Shown: piece by piece, positions 26,487 to 35,703 of the stretch
Numbering within the stretch: position 1 is the stretch's first letter
How the letters are laid out: the number at the start of each line of letters is the position of its first letter
Origin: Dyella sp. ASV24
Lineage (GTDB): Bacteria; Pseudomonadota; Gammaproteobacteria; Xanthomonadales; Rhodanobacteraceae
Direction: 5' to 3'
Length of the DNA stretch: 64,000 bases
Assembly (NCBI RefSeq): GCF_016428905.1
Contig: NZ_JAELTQ010000004.1
Span: 1-64,000 of the forward strand
The notes under the pieces: model-generated
Told to the model about the DNA's origin: nothing
The model's input: only the letters and a program-made list of their open reading frames with translations
Databases searched by the model: none
Made by a program: the position numbers and the translations under genes

Positions 26487-27377
26487 ATGTCCCACGATGC
26501 TGTAGCCGCCGCCGACCACACCATGCGCCACTGGGCAGGCAATGAGCCGGGGCGCATCAAGACCGGCTCTGACGCCCACAAGCGTCTGTTCTGCCGGATG
26601 CTGCTGGACACGCACAACCCGTACAAGCCCGCCGTAATCGATTGGCCGACGCTGAGCGCGGACGCCCTGCATCGCATTACCTCGCTGCCGATCTGGGATA
26701 TTGCGGTGCAGACCGAGGGCAAGGCCAAGCTGCGCGTCGCCACCTACACCAACACGGTGACCGACCCGCTACTGCATGAAGCACTGACCATGGATGGCGA
26801 CGAAGAAGCCCGCCACAAAGTCGTGCTCAGCAAGATGGTGGCGGCCTACGGTATCGAGCTCGCGCCGGAACCGGAATACGAGGTACCGAAAGATCCCGAG
26901 TGGGGCTGGCTGGTCACCGGCTACAGCGAGTGCATCGACAGCTTTTTTGCTTTCGGCCTGTTCGAATCCGCCAAGCGCACGGGTTACTTTCCTTCTGAGC
27001 TGGTGGAAACCTTCGAACCGGTCATGCAGGAAGAGGCCCGTCACATCCTGTTCTTCGCCAATTGGGTGGCGTGGTATCGAAAACAATTGCCGTGGTGGCG
27101 ACGCCCGGCGTTCGAACTGAAGGTGATGCGCGTATGGTTGTTCCTGATCTGGGAGCGCATCGGCATCGCCAAGGGTCTGGATGGCAACGGCGAAATGCAG
27201 GACGCCAACTTCACCCTGACCGGGCACGAGCAGATCGGCCTGGACCTGAAGATCGGCGAACTGATCGACCTTTGTCTGGCGCAGGACAGCTACCGCATGG
27301 GTGGTTATGACGAACGCCTGCTGCGCCCCACTTTCGTCCCGCGCATGGCACGCCTGGCGAGGCGGTTCGTGAAATAA
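26487..27377 (+). CDS. Uncharacterised ferritin-like diiron protein in the hopanoid cluster
   Basis: The 296-residue protein has two identical EEARH motifs (residues 106-110 and 182-186), each giving an ExxH pair. YSECIDSFFAF (Glu148) between them supplies a likely further carboxylate, the arrangement of ferritin-like diiron carboxylate enzymes. It has no signal peptide; a Trp-rich segment (LPWWRRPAFELKVMRVWLFLIWERIG) may touch the membrane. GAGGTGA precedes the ATG at 26487, 17 bp after hpnL, so it belongs to the hpnIJKL transcript. An oxidative step on a hopanoid (hydroxylation or desaturation) is a fair guess but unproven. It has no hpn name that I know of. Confidence 0.75.
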   Translation: MSHDAVAAADHTMRHWAGNEPGRIKTGSDAHKRLFCRMLLDTHNPYKPAVIDWPTLSADALHRITSLPIWDIAVQTEGKAKLRVATYTNTVTDPLLHEALTMDGDEEARHKVVLSKMVAAYGIELAPEPEYEVPKDPEWGWLVTGYSECIDSFFAFGLFESAKRTGYFPSELVETFEPVMQEEARHILFFANWVAWYRKQLPWWRRPAFELKVMRVWLFLIWERIGIAKGLDGNGEMQDANFTLTGHEQIGLDLKIGELIDLCLAQDSYRMGGYDERLLRPTFVPRMARLARRFVK

Positions 27378-27390
27378 ACCGCGGTAACAC

Positions 27391-28368
27391 TCAGCGGTGC
27401 AGACTGAACCAGGCCACCGCATCTTCCAGCGCCAGGCGCACCGGCCCCGCGGCGTAACCCAACTCCCGCTCGGCTTTGGCGCTACTGAAAAACATGCGCT
27501 TGCGCGACATGCGCACCTCTTCCACCGTGGCAATGGGCGGTTTGCCCGTGATCTTGGCCAACGCCTCCGCCACGTAGGCGACCGGCATGACCGCACCATG
27601 CGGCAAACGCCAACGCGGCGGCGGGCGACCGACGATGTCTGCGATCTCGAACAACAAGTCGCGCAGACTGAGGTTGGTGCCACCCAGCACGTAACGTGCA
27701 CCGACCGTACCGTGCCGAAAGGCCAGCCAGTGTCCGTCGGCCACGTCGTCCACGTGCACGACATTCAACCCGGTATCGACATACGCCGGCATGCGCCCCG
27801 CCATGGCATCGCGCACGATGCGACCGGTGGGCGTAGGCTTGATATCCCGCGGACCAATGGGCGTGGAGGGATTCACGATCACCACCGGCAGCCCCTGCGC
27901 CGCGTACTCGCTGACGAGTTGCTCAGCCAGGAACTTGGAACGTTTGTAGTGGCCCACCATGTCCGCCAAGGACACCGAGGTCGCCTCGTCGCCGGGTGTG
28001 CCGTCCTTGGGGATGCCCAATGTCGCCACACTGCTCGTATAGACCACGCGTGGCACGCCGGCCCGCCGCGCGACATCCAGCAAGGCGCGCGTTCCTTCGA
28101 CGTTGGTCTGGTACAACTCCTGCGGCCTGGGCGCCCACAGGCGGTAATCGGCGGCCACGTGGAACAAGGCATCGCAACCGTCGCAAACTCCTGCCAGCGA
28201 AGCGGCGTCGGCCAGATCGGCCTCCACCACCTCCACATCCAAACCCTGCAGGTTGCGCCGGTCGGAACCACGCCGCGCCAACACGCGCACACGATGATCT
28301 TCGCGCAACAAGCGCCGCACCACGGCAGAGCCGACAAATCCCGTGGCGCCAGTAACCAGTGACCTCAC
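27391..28368 (-). CDS. hpnA: Hopanoid-associated sugar epimerase/dehydrogenase HpnA
   Basis: The extended short-chain dehydrogenase (about 325 residues) opens VRSLVTGATGFVGSAVVRRLL with the NAD-binding GxxGxxG. It continues LFHVAADYRLWAPRPQELYQTNVEGT, TSSVATLG and the catalytic HYKRSK (YxxxK). This matches HpnA, whose reaction in hopanoid synthesis is not proven. GTG at 28368 starts the family domain; the longer frame upstream adds an unrelated basic leader. It is convergent with the diiron gene (14 bp between stops) and divergent from squalene synthase. Confidence 0.88.
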   Translation of the reverse strand: MRSLVTGATGFVGSAVVRRLLREDHRVRVLARRGSDRRNLQGLDVEVVEADLADAASLAGVCDGCDALFHVAADYRLWAPRPQELYQTNVEGTRALLDVARRAGVPRVVYTSSVATLGIPKDGTPGDEATSVSLADMVGHYKRSKFLAEQLVSEYAAQGLPVVIVNPSTPIGPRDIKPTPTGRIVRDAMAGRMPAYVDTGLNVVHVDDVADGHWLAFRHGTVGARYVLGGTNLSLRDLLFEIADIVGRPPPRWRLPHGAVMPVAYVAEALAKITGKPPIATVEEVRMSRKRMFFSSAKAERELGYAAGPVRLALEDAVAWFSLHR

Positions 28369-28699
28369 CGGCTGGATACCAAGGTATGCCCGACCATCGC
28401 CAGCACGAACTCTGGACACATAAGTGTGCTTATCCCTGAACTCGGGGAGGAGTTGCGGTTCATTATGGACGAACCGCGCGCACGGCGGCATCGCTCCCGT
28501 CACCGTAGCCATTTCTCGGCGCGTCGCACCAGTGCCAGGCGTTTACCCCGCCCGCTTTCCGCGGCCTTTCAAGCCGCGTGAACGTCTCGACAAACCGAAG
28601 ACATTTGCTCTGGTCAGATGGCTACGTCTCACAGGGACAGGGTGATACCATGCCGACGTTGCTGGTTTCTCTGTATGTGAATACTAAGAAGGCCCAGGC
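28369..28699. other. Divergent promoter region between hpnA and squalene synthase
   Basis: About 330 bp without a credible gene. It must drive hpnA leftward and the squalene synthase-shc operon rightward. It contains a small hairpin at 28560-28578 (arms CGCGGC and GCCGCG). A weak promoter candidate for squalene synthase is TTGCTG at 28659 with TACTAA 17 bp later, followed by an AAGAAGG ribosome-binding site. The promoter call is weak. Confidence 0.35.
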
Positions 28700-29839
28700 A
28701 TGCCAATGTTCGATGCAAAACAAGCCGCTGAGGTCGCCCCGAGCAACGCCAGCGCTTATCAGGAAGCGATTCTTCCAAAGGTTTCACGGACGTTCGCGCT
28801 GACGATCCCGCAGCTGCCGCCGGCACTGCGCGACGTTGTTGCCAATGCGTACCTGCTTTGTCGCATTGCCGACACCATCGAAGACGAACCCGTTTTCACC
28901 GCCGAAGAAAAAGGTCGCTACGAGAACGCCTTCGTCAGCGCTGTCACCGGTCACGTGGACGCGCGCGCGTTTGCAGCCGACATCGCGCCACGCCTGTCCA
29001 ACGCCACGTCGGAAAGCGAACGCGACCTGGTGTTCCGGTTGCCGCTGGTGTTGGAAGTCACCGATACCTTTAATCCCACGCAGCACGAAGCGATCGTGGA
29101 ATGCCTGCGTGTCATGTCGCAAGGCATGCACGACTTCCAGCGCGTCGTCGGCCCGCAAGGCCTGGAGACACTGCGTGACATGGACCGGTACTGCTACCAC
29201 GTTGCCGGCGTGGTCGGTGAGATGCTTACCAAGCTGCTTATCGACTTCGAACCGGAGCTGGTCCCGCAGACGCGTACGCTGATGCGCTTGGCCATTTCGT
29301 TCGGCCAAGGTCTGCAGATGACCAACATCCTCAAGGACCAGTGGGAAGATCGCAGCCATGGCGTGTGCTGGCTCCCGCGCGATGTCTTTGCCCGTCACGG
29401 TGTGGAACTCCGCGACCTCACCGCTGGTCAGCAGGATGCCCGCTACGCCAACGCCATGATCGAACTGATCGGCGTGGCGCACTCACACCTGTGTCGCGCG
29501 GTGGAGTACACCCTGCTCGTGCCGGCGCGCCACGCAGGCTTCCGTCGGTTCTGCCTGTGGAGCATCGGTCTTGCCGTGCTTACGCTGCGCAATCTGCAGG
29601 ATCGCCTGGACTTTTCGTCGGGCACGGAGGTGAAGGTTTCGCGCGCGGCCGTTGCCCAGACCATCGGCCTGACGCGGCTCAGCGACAAGTACGATCCAGC
29701 GGTCCGCTTTTTGTTCGGCGCAGCGGCCCGCAAACTACCACTGACACCTCTGGGGCCAGAGTGGGACGTGCCCCAGGCAAGGAACGTGGCGTGGCCATGG
29801 CGACGAGCATCGGACTTCAAGAACGCACGATCGCTATGA
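28700..29839 (+). CDS. Squalene synthase (single-enzyme type)
   Basis: The 379-residue prenyl-diphosphate condensing enzyme has the features of true squalene synthases: SRTFALTIPQLPPALRDVV, the first Asp-rich motif DTIEDE, YCYHVAGVVGEM and the second Asp-rich motif region LQMTNILKDQWED. They resemble eukaryotic and Methylococcus-type enzymes, which make squalene from two FPP with NADPH in one protein. There is no C-terminal membrane anchor. No hpnC, hpnD or hpnE occurs in the window, which fits this one-enzyme route. Its TGA overlaps the ATG of shc by four bases. Confidence 0.88.
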   Translation: MPMFDAKQAAEVAPSNASAYQEAILPKVSRTFALTIPQLPPALRDVVANAYLLCRIADTIEDEPVFTAEEKGRYENAFVSAVTGHVDARAFAADIAPRLSNATSESERDLVFRLPLVLEVTDTFNPTQHEAIVECLRVMSQGMHDFQRVVGPQGLETLRDMDRYCYHVAGVVGEMLTKLLIDFEPELVPQTRTLMRLAISFGQGLQMTNILKDQWEDRSHGVCWLPRDVFARHGVELRDLTAGQQDARYANAMIELIGVAHSHLCRAVEYTLLVPARHAGFRRFCLWSIGLAVLTLRNLQDRLDFSSGTEVKVSRAAVAQTIGLTRLSDKYDPAVRFLFGAAARKLPLTPLGPEWDVPQARNVAWPWRRASDFKNARSL

Positions 29840-31836
29840 CGGATACGCCAGCCAGCATCGCGTCTCCCACCCTAGCCCCCTCGCGTCAACCGCAACACGA
29901 AACAGATCGTATCGACCAGGCCATCGATCGCGCACGCCGCGCGCTCATGGCCCGGCAGCGGGCTGACGGGCATTGGTGTTTCGAGTTCGAGACCGACTGC
30001 ACCATTTCCTCCGAGTACATTTTGATGATGCACTTCATCGACGAGATCGATGATGTGCTTCAGGAAAAGCTGGCGCGTTACATCCGCCTAAAACAACGAC
30101 TCGACACGCATGGCGGCTGGCCGCTGTATCACGACGGCGCGCTCGACATGTCCTGCTCCGTCAAAGCGTATTACGCCCTCAAGGCCGCCGGTGACTCACC
30201 CGATGCACCGCATATGCAGCGTGCGCGCGAAGCCATCCTCGCCCGGGGCGGCGCAGCGAAGAGCAATGTCTTCACACGCATTCTGCTCGCCATGTTTGGC
30301 CAAGTGCCGTGGCGTGCCGCGCCGTATGTACCAGTAGAGATCATGTTGTTTCCGCGCTGGGCGCCGTTCCATCTCGACAAGGTGTCGTACTGGGCGCGCA
30401 GCACGATGGTGCCGTTGTTCATCCTGTGCTCGATGAAGGCGAAGGCGAAGAACCCGCGCAATATTGGCATTGCCGAATTGTTCGTTACGCCGCCCGACCA
30501 GGAGCGCCGCTACTTCAGCACCACCACCTTCGTCAGCAAGCTGTTCCTGGTGCTGGACAAACTGGGGCGGGCCTGCGATCCACTGATACCAACCGCGTTG
30601 CGCCGCAAGGCCATCCAGCGCGCCGAAGCATGGTTTCTGCCGCGCATGAATGGCGAGGATGGCCTTGGCGGTATCTTCCCGCCGATGGTGAATGCACTGG
30701 AGGCCATGGATCTGCTTGGCTATGCCAAAGATGATCCGCTGCGGGCCACCTGTCTCAAGTCATTGCAAAAACTGATCGTGCATCGCGACGACGGCACGGC
30801 ATTCTGCCAGCCCTGCGTTTCACCCGTATGGGACACCGGTTGGGCCGCCTTCGCCTTGCTGCGCGCTTCGCCCGATGAAGCCACGCAAGATGCGGTGACC
30901 CGCGCCATGGAATGGCTCGCACCCTTGCAGGAACTCGAACTCAAGGGCGACTGGGCCGAACAGGCTCCGGATCTCGCGCCGGGTGGCTGGGCCTTCCAGT
31001 ATGCCAATGCGTATTACCCGGATCTCGACGACACTGCCGTCGTTGCAGGCCTGCTGCACGTCGCTGTACGCGGGACGCCGCGCGAAGGCGTGTATCGCGA
31101 CCGCATCGAGCGCGCCGCGGACTGGCTTATCGGCATGCAGTCCGACAATGGCGGCTTCGCAGCATTCGATCGCAACAACACGCACTATCACATCAACGAG
31201 ATCCCGTTCGCCGATCATGGCGCCATGCTGGATCCACCCACGGAAGATGTCTCCGGTCGCGTGCTGGCATTCCTCGGCGTGCTCGGCCGGCCGCAAGATA
31301 AGCCCGCCATCGGTCGCTGCCTGACGTATCTCCGTGGCGCACAGTTGCCGGATGGTTCGTACTGGGGGCGCTGGGGCACCAATTACATCTACGGCACGTG
31401 GTCTGTACTGGCCGGCCTTGCGCTGGTCGGCGAAGACATGCAGCAGCCGTGGATTCGTCGATCCATTGATTGGCTACTCGCGACGCAGCATGCCGATGGC
31501 GGTTGGGGCGAAACCAACGACAGCTACTTCGACCCGGAATTGCGCGGCACCAATAGCGGCGTAAGCACCCCCCACAGCACCGCCTGGGCACTGCTCGGCC
31601 TATTCGCTGCGGGAGAGCACGCGTCCGATGCAGCGCGACGCGGCATTGAATGGCTGCTTGATCACCAGCAAGCGCAGGGCGAGCAGGAAGCGGACCTCTG
31701 GTACCACCCCAGCTTCAACGCACCCGGATTCCCCCGGGTGTTCTTCCTGAAGTATCACGGCTACACCGCCTACTTCCCGTTATGGGCACTTACTCGCTAC
31801 CGCCAATTGATGGCGCGCACGCGGCTGAGCCCGTGA
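29836..31836 (+). CDS. shc: Squalene-hopene cyclase
   Basis: Shc cyclises squalene to hopene and hopanol at the cytoplasmic membrane. The 666-residue protein has the catalytic DLDDTA motif (Asp396, Asp398, Asp399) and many QW repeats (for example QRADGHW, QSDNGGF, QLPDGSYWGRWG, QHADGGWGE). The chosen ATG overlaps the squalene synthase stop (ATGA) and precedes the first family residues; a Met 13 codons earlier is possible. The order squalene synthase-shc-hpnG follows the reaction order. Confidence 0.97.
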   Translation: MTDTPASIASPTLAPSRQPQHETDRIDQAIDRARRALMARQRADGHWCFEFETDCTISSEYILMMHFIDEIDDVLQEKLARYIRLKQRLDTHGGWPLYHDGALDMSCSVKAYYALKAAGDSPDAPHMQRAREAILARGGAAKSNVFTRILLAMFGQVPWRAAPYVPVEIMLFPRWAPFHLDKVSYWARSTMVPLFILCSMKAKAKNPRNIGIAELFVTPPDQERRYFSTTTFVSKLFLVLDKLGRACDPLIPTALRRKAIQRAEAWFLPRMNGEDGLGGIFPPMVNALEAMDLLGYAKDDPLRATCLKSLQKLIVHRDDGTAFCQPCVSPVWDTGWAAFALLRASPDEATQDAVTRAMEWLAPLQELELKGDWAEQAPDLAPGGWAFQYANAYYPDLDDTAVVAGLLHVAVRGTPREGVYRDRIERAADWLIGMQSDNGGFAAFDRNNTHYHINEIPFADHGAMLDPPTEDVSGRVLAFLGVLGRPQDKPAIGRCLTYLRGAQLPDGSYWGRWGTNYIYGTWSVLAGLALVGEDMQQPWIRRSIDWLLATQHADGGWGETNDSYFDPELRGTNSGVSTPHSTAWALLGLFAAGEHASDAARRGIEWLLDHQQAQGEQEADLWYHPSFNAPGFPRVFFLKYHGYTAYFPLWALTRYRQLMARTRLSP

Positions 31837-32570
31837 TGCCGACGACCGTGGGCATCGTGACAGCGCTGGCCGCCGAAGCGCGTACATTAACGCGCCGGTT
31901 TGTGCCCGTGCTGACAACAGCGACGCTCGACACAGGAGAGTCCCTGTACCTCTCCGGCATGGGTCAGAAGGCGGCACGCGACGGTGCGCTGGCGCTGATC
32001 GCGGCCGGCGCCAATGCGCTTGTTTCGTTTGGCGTGGCGGGCAGTCTTGCTCCCGGCCTGCGGAGCGGCACATTGTTCTGCCCGTCCTGCGTACTCGACG
32101 AACGCAGCCTTGACTACCAGCCGGACCCGACGTGGCGCGCCTCACTCACCAACCGACTGACCGCTGCGCATCTTCCACTGGTGGAGCAAGGCAGTTTATT
32201 GAGCCTGCCTGAGCCGTTGCTTTCCGTGGAGGCGAAGGGGCTTATGCGCGAGCGCCATCAATCGCTTGCTGTAGACATGGAGAGCGCAGCCATCGCGATC
32301 GTTGCCGGTGAACACCGGATACCCTTCATTGTGCTGCGCGCGATTGTCGACGAGCGCGAGGACAACGTACCCGCCGAGCTGCAGAACAGCATCGATGCCT
32401 GGGGCCGTCCCCGCAGCCTGCGCATGCTCGCCACCCTGCTGCGCCACCCTCACCTGCTGATGGAGCTGCCCACCCTGGCTGCACGCATGGGCAAGGCGAC
32501 CCGCGCCTTGCGCGCAGCGGCACAAGCAGCAGGTGCGGGACTGGGGCGCGACGCGGCCCGGTCCTGCTAA
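31836..32570 (+). CDS. hpnG: Hopanoid nucleosidase HpnG
   Basis: HpnG removes adenine from adenosylhopane, leaving ribosylhopane. The 244-residue phosphorylase/nucleosidase-fold protein starts MPTTVGIVTALAAEARTL. It has VSFGVAGSLAPGLRSGTL and the purine-site DMESAAIAIVAGEHRIPFIVLRAIVDE with the catalytic acidic residues. The ATG overlaps the shc stop by one base (TGATG), so translation is coupled. The frame extends upstream into shc without family likeness. Confidence 0.92.
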   Translation: MPTTVGIVTALAAEARTLTRRFVPVLTTATLDTGESLYLSGMGQKAARDGALALIAAGANALVSFGVAGSLAPGLRSGTLFCPSCVLDERSLDYQPDPTWRASLTNRLTAAHLPLVEQGSLLSLPEPLLSVEAKGLMRERHQSLAVDMESAAIAIVAGEHRIPFIVLRAIVDEREDNVPAELQNSIDAWGRPRSLRMLATLLRHPHLLMELPTLAARMGKATRALRAAAQAAGAGLGRDAARSC

Positions 32571-32648
32571 TCTTCAACCATTGTTTTCGGATGTCAGGCT
32601 TGGCCTCGACGTACGGCCGGCGGCATCGTAGTCCGGAGGTCCGACGGC

Positions 32649-35261
32649 GTGTTCAAAGCGATTCACAAAGGCCTGGTTTGGACGGTGGACCGCAGTGGCC
32701 GACATCACTATGTCGTCCTGCTGCTGGCCGCTCTGTTTGTGGTGCTGAGTCTTTGGGGCGCATCGCGGCACCTGAGCATCGACACCGACTCGGACCATCT
32801 CTTCTCCGACAAGCTGCCCTGGCGACAACAGAGCGCCGCTTTCGCGCGCCAGTTTCCCCAGTTCAGCGACACGCTAACCGCAGTGGTGCGCGCACCCACG
32901 CCCGAAGAAGCCCGTATTGCGGCACAGGCGCTCAACGAAAAACTGGTGGCTGACAAGGAGCACTTCCGCTCATCGTCCACGCCGGGCATCAGCCCCTTCT
33001 TCAATCGCGAAGGCTTGCTGCTGCTCCCCCAGGATGAACTGGAAAGCACACTCGACAGCATGCTGCAGGCGCAGCCCCTGCTCGGCCCGCTGGCCAAGGA
33101 TCCATCCGCACGCGGCCTGTTCAACGGCATCGACCTGATGGTTGAAGGTGTGCGCCGCGGCATGGCGGATGACCTGTCCTCTTACGACTCCGCGCTTGGC
33201 AATGTCGCGCAAACCATGGAAGACGCCGCGGCCGGCAAGAACGCGCCACTGTCCTGGCAGGCCCTGCTGACGCCCGACCTGGTCAACAGCAACGGTGGGC
33301 AGGAGTTCATCCTGATCCACCCCGTGCTCGACCACACCGCACTGGAGCCGGGCCAGGCCGCTACGCAGGCCATGCTGCGATTGGCCAATGAACTACCCGG
33401 GGTCAAGTCGGGTCGCGTGCACATCAACTACACCGGTTCAGTGCCGCTGGCGGACGAAGAGTTCGCGTCACTGACTGATCGCGCCGGCCCCATCGCCATC
33501 GGCAGTAGCCTGCTTCTGGTGTTTTGGCTGGTGCTTGCCCTGGGTAGCTGGCGGTTGATCGTGCCGGTGATCATCACCCTGGCGGTGGGCCTGATCTACA
33601 CGCTGGGCTTTGCCGCCCTCGCGGTCGGTCGTCTGAACCTGGTCTCCGTGGCATTCGCCGTGCTGTTCGTCGGCCTCGCGGTGGATTTCGGCATCCAGTT
33701 TGGCGTGCGCCTGCATGCGCGCCAGTACAGCGACCGTACGTTTGACGACTCCCTGCACGAAACGGCCAATCGCGTGGTCAGCCAGGTGGGGCTCGCCGCG
33801 CTCGCCACTGCCTGCGGTTTCCTCGCGTTCGCACCGACGGACTTCACGGGTGTTGCGGAGCTCGGCATCATCGCCGGCGTGGGCATGCTGCTGGCGCTCA
33901 TTTGCACGTTGACGGTGCTGCCCGCACTGCTACGCCTGCTGTCGAAAGGATCGCCGCACGCAGAAGTCGCGCTACCCGGCGGCGTCGCTGCGGATGGGTG
34001 GCTGAATCGTCATCGCAAGGTCGTGCTCATCGTCTTTTCCGTGCTTGGTGTCATCGGCATATGGTGTGCGGCCACTATTCCGTTCGATGCCAATCCGCTG
34101 CACACCAAGCGCGCGGACACCGAAGCGATGCGGACGCTCACCTCGCTGATGGACGACCCGAACACCAACCCATTCACCATGGACGTGCTCGCAAAAGACC
34201 TGCCCACAGCCAAGGCATTGAGCGAGAAGCTGGGCAAGTTGCCGGAAGTCGCCCAGGTGGTATCGGGCGTCGACTTCGTGCCGACCGGGCAAGACGACAA
34301 ACTGGAGCAGCTTCAGCAGGCATCCGACCTGATGTATGCCGTACTGAATCCCGGCGAGAAAGTCGCTGCGCCCACCGCCGACGAAATGCGGGACGCCGCC
34401 AAGAGCACCAGCGAGGGCATTGCCAGTGTTGCCGACAAGCTGCCGGCCAACTCGCCGCTGCGGCGTATCGGCAAGGCACTGGCTACGCTGGCCCACGGCA
34501 ACGATCAGCAGATGGCGACGGCGAACGACGCACTGACGAAGTACCTTCCCTACACGCTCAACCAGCTCGCCGATTCGCTATCGGCCACGCGCATCACCAT
34601 GCAAAGCCTGCCGGACGACCTGCGTCGCGACTGGTTCGCACCGGATGGGCGCGTGCGCGTACAGGTAACACCCACCACCAAGGCACAGAGCACGGCCGGC
34701 CTGCGCGATTTCGTCCAGGCCGTGCAGAAGGAAGCGCCGGATGCCGCGGGTTCCGCGGTCGATACCATCAGAGCGGCCGACACCATCCTCATCGCGTTCC
34801 GCGAGGCGGCGATCTATGCCACTGCTGCCATTGCCATCGTGCTGATACTGGTGTTGCGCCGCGCGCGTGACGCTGGCCTGGTGCTGGCAACGCTGCTGAT
34901 GTCTGCCCTGCTCACCGCGCTGCTGGCACGCTTGTTCGGCATTGCCATCAACTTTGCCAACATCATCGCGCTGCCGCTGCTCTTGGGCGTAGGCGTGTCG
35001 TTCAATGTTTACTTCGTGATGAACTGGCGCCACGGCATGCAACTTTTCTTAGGCTCACCCACAGCGCGCGCCATCCTGTTCTCCGCGCTCACCACAGGAA
35101 CCGCCTTCGGCAGCTTGGCCATCGCACGCCACCCCGGTACGGCGAGCATGGGCAGCGTGCTGCTACTCAGTCTGGTGGCCGTGCTGCTATCCACCTTCGC
35201 CTTCCTTCCCGCCATGCTTTATTCAATCGGGCTGTGCAAACACCCCGTCAGCCACACTTGA
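32649..35261 (+). CDS. hpnN: Hopanoid transporter HpnN (RND family)
   Basis: The 870-residue MMPL/RND protein has two blocks of membrane helices, each preceded by a large periplasmic loop. FAVLFVGLAVDFGIQFGVRLHARQ in helices 4-5 carries the proton-relay Asp, and ALPLLLGVGVSFNVYFVMNWRHG lies in the second block. HpnN moves hopanoids from the inner to the outer membrane. GTG at 32649 is preceded by GGAGG at nine bases. It is 78 bp after hpnG and 24 bp before copC. Confidence 0.93.
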   Translation: MFKAIHKGLVWTVDRSGRHHYVVLLLAALFVVLSLWGASRHLSIDTDSDHLFSDKLPWRQQSAAFARQFPQFSDTLTAVVRAPTPEEARIAAQALNEKLVADKEHFRSSSTPGISPFFNREGLLLLPQDELESTLDSMLQAQPLLGPLAKDPSARGLFNGIDLMVEGVRRGMADDLSSYDSALGNVAQTMEDAAAGKNAPLSWQALLTPDLVNSNGGQEFILIHPVLDHTALEPGQAATQAMLRLANELPGVKSGRVHINYTGSVPLADEEFASLTDRAGPIAIGSSLLLVFWLVLALGSWRLIVPVIITLAVGLIYTLGFAALAVGRLNLVSVAFAVLFVGLAVDFGIQFGVRLHARQYSDRTFDDSLHETANRVVSQVGLAALATACGFLAFAPTDFTGVAELGIIAGVGMLLALICTLTVLPALLRLLSKGSPHAEVALPGGVAADGWLNRHRKVVLIVFSVLGVIGIWCAATIPFDANPLHTKRADTEAMRTLTSLMDDPNTNPFTMDVLAKDLPTAKALSEKLGKLPEVAQVVSGVDFVPTGQDDKLEQLQQASDLMYAVLNPGEKVAAPTADEMRDAAKSTSEGIASVADKLPANSPLRRIGKALATLAHGNDQQMATANDALTKYLPYTLNQLADSLSATRITMQSLPDDLRRDWFAPDGRVRVQVTPTTKAQSTAGLRDFVQAVQKEAPDAAGSAVDTIRAADTILIAFREAAIYATAAIAIVLILVLRRARDAGLVLATLLMSALLTALLARLFGIAINFANIIALPLLLGVGVSFNVYFVMNWRHGMQLFLGSPTARAILFSALTTGTAFGSLAIARHPGTASMGSVLLLSLVAVLLSTFAFLPAMLYSIGLCKHPVSHT

Positions 35262-35285
35262 TCTTCATTGCTCTGGAGTCACTGC

Positions 35286-35648
35286 ATGCAACTCAACCGT
35301 CGCGCCGCACTCGCCACGCTCGCCTTGCTCGTCAGCCTCAATGCAAGCGCCCATGCCATCCTCACTGACAGCACGCCCAAGGCCAATGGCAGCGTCGCCG
35401 CCGGCCACGTAGCGCTGACGCTCAAGTACAACAGCAAGATTGATCAAGGGCGTTCGCGACTGCTACTCGTTGCCGCCGACAAAAGTGAAACGCCGCTCGC
35501 CATCACCGCCAATGCGGACAAACCCAACGAACTGGACAGCACTACGGATCTGAAGCCGGGCACGTATGTCATCCGCTGGCAGGCACTGGCACTGGACGGA
35601 CACATTACGCGCGGCGATCTGCCGTTCACCGTGACGCCTGCGCCCTAA
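35286..35648 (+). CDS. copC: CopC-type periplasmic copper-binding protein
   Basis: This 120-residue secreted protein (signal MQLNRRAALATLALLVSLNASA) has the CopC beta-sandwich pattern. HAILTDSTPKANGSV gives the N-terminal His after cleavage, and YVIRWQALALDGHITRGDLPFTV the C-terminal His ligand region. It binds Cu(II) in the periplasm. The ATG at 35286 has GGAG eight bases before it. It follows hpnN closely and precedes copD, so copper genes may share the hopanoid transcript. Confidence 0.85.
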   Translation: MQLNRRAALATLALLVSLNASAHAILTDSTPKANGSVAAGHVALTLKYNSKIDQGRSRLLLVAADKSETPLAITANADKPNELDSTTDLKPGTYVIRWQALALDGHITRGDLPFTVTPAP

Positions 35649-35703
35649 GCGCGGCCATCAACGTCATCCCAACCGATAGCCACCGCCGACCAACGGGGGT
35701 TCC

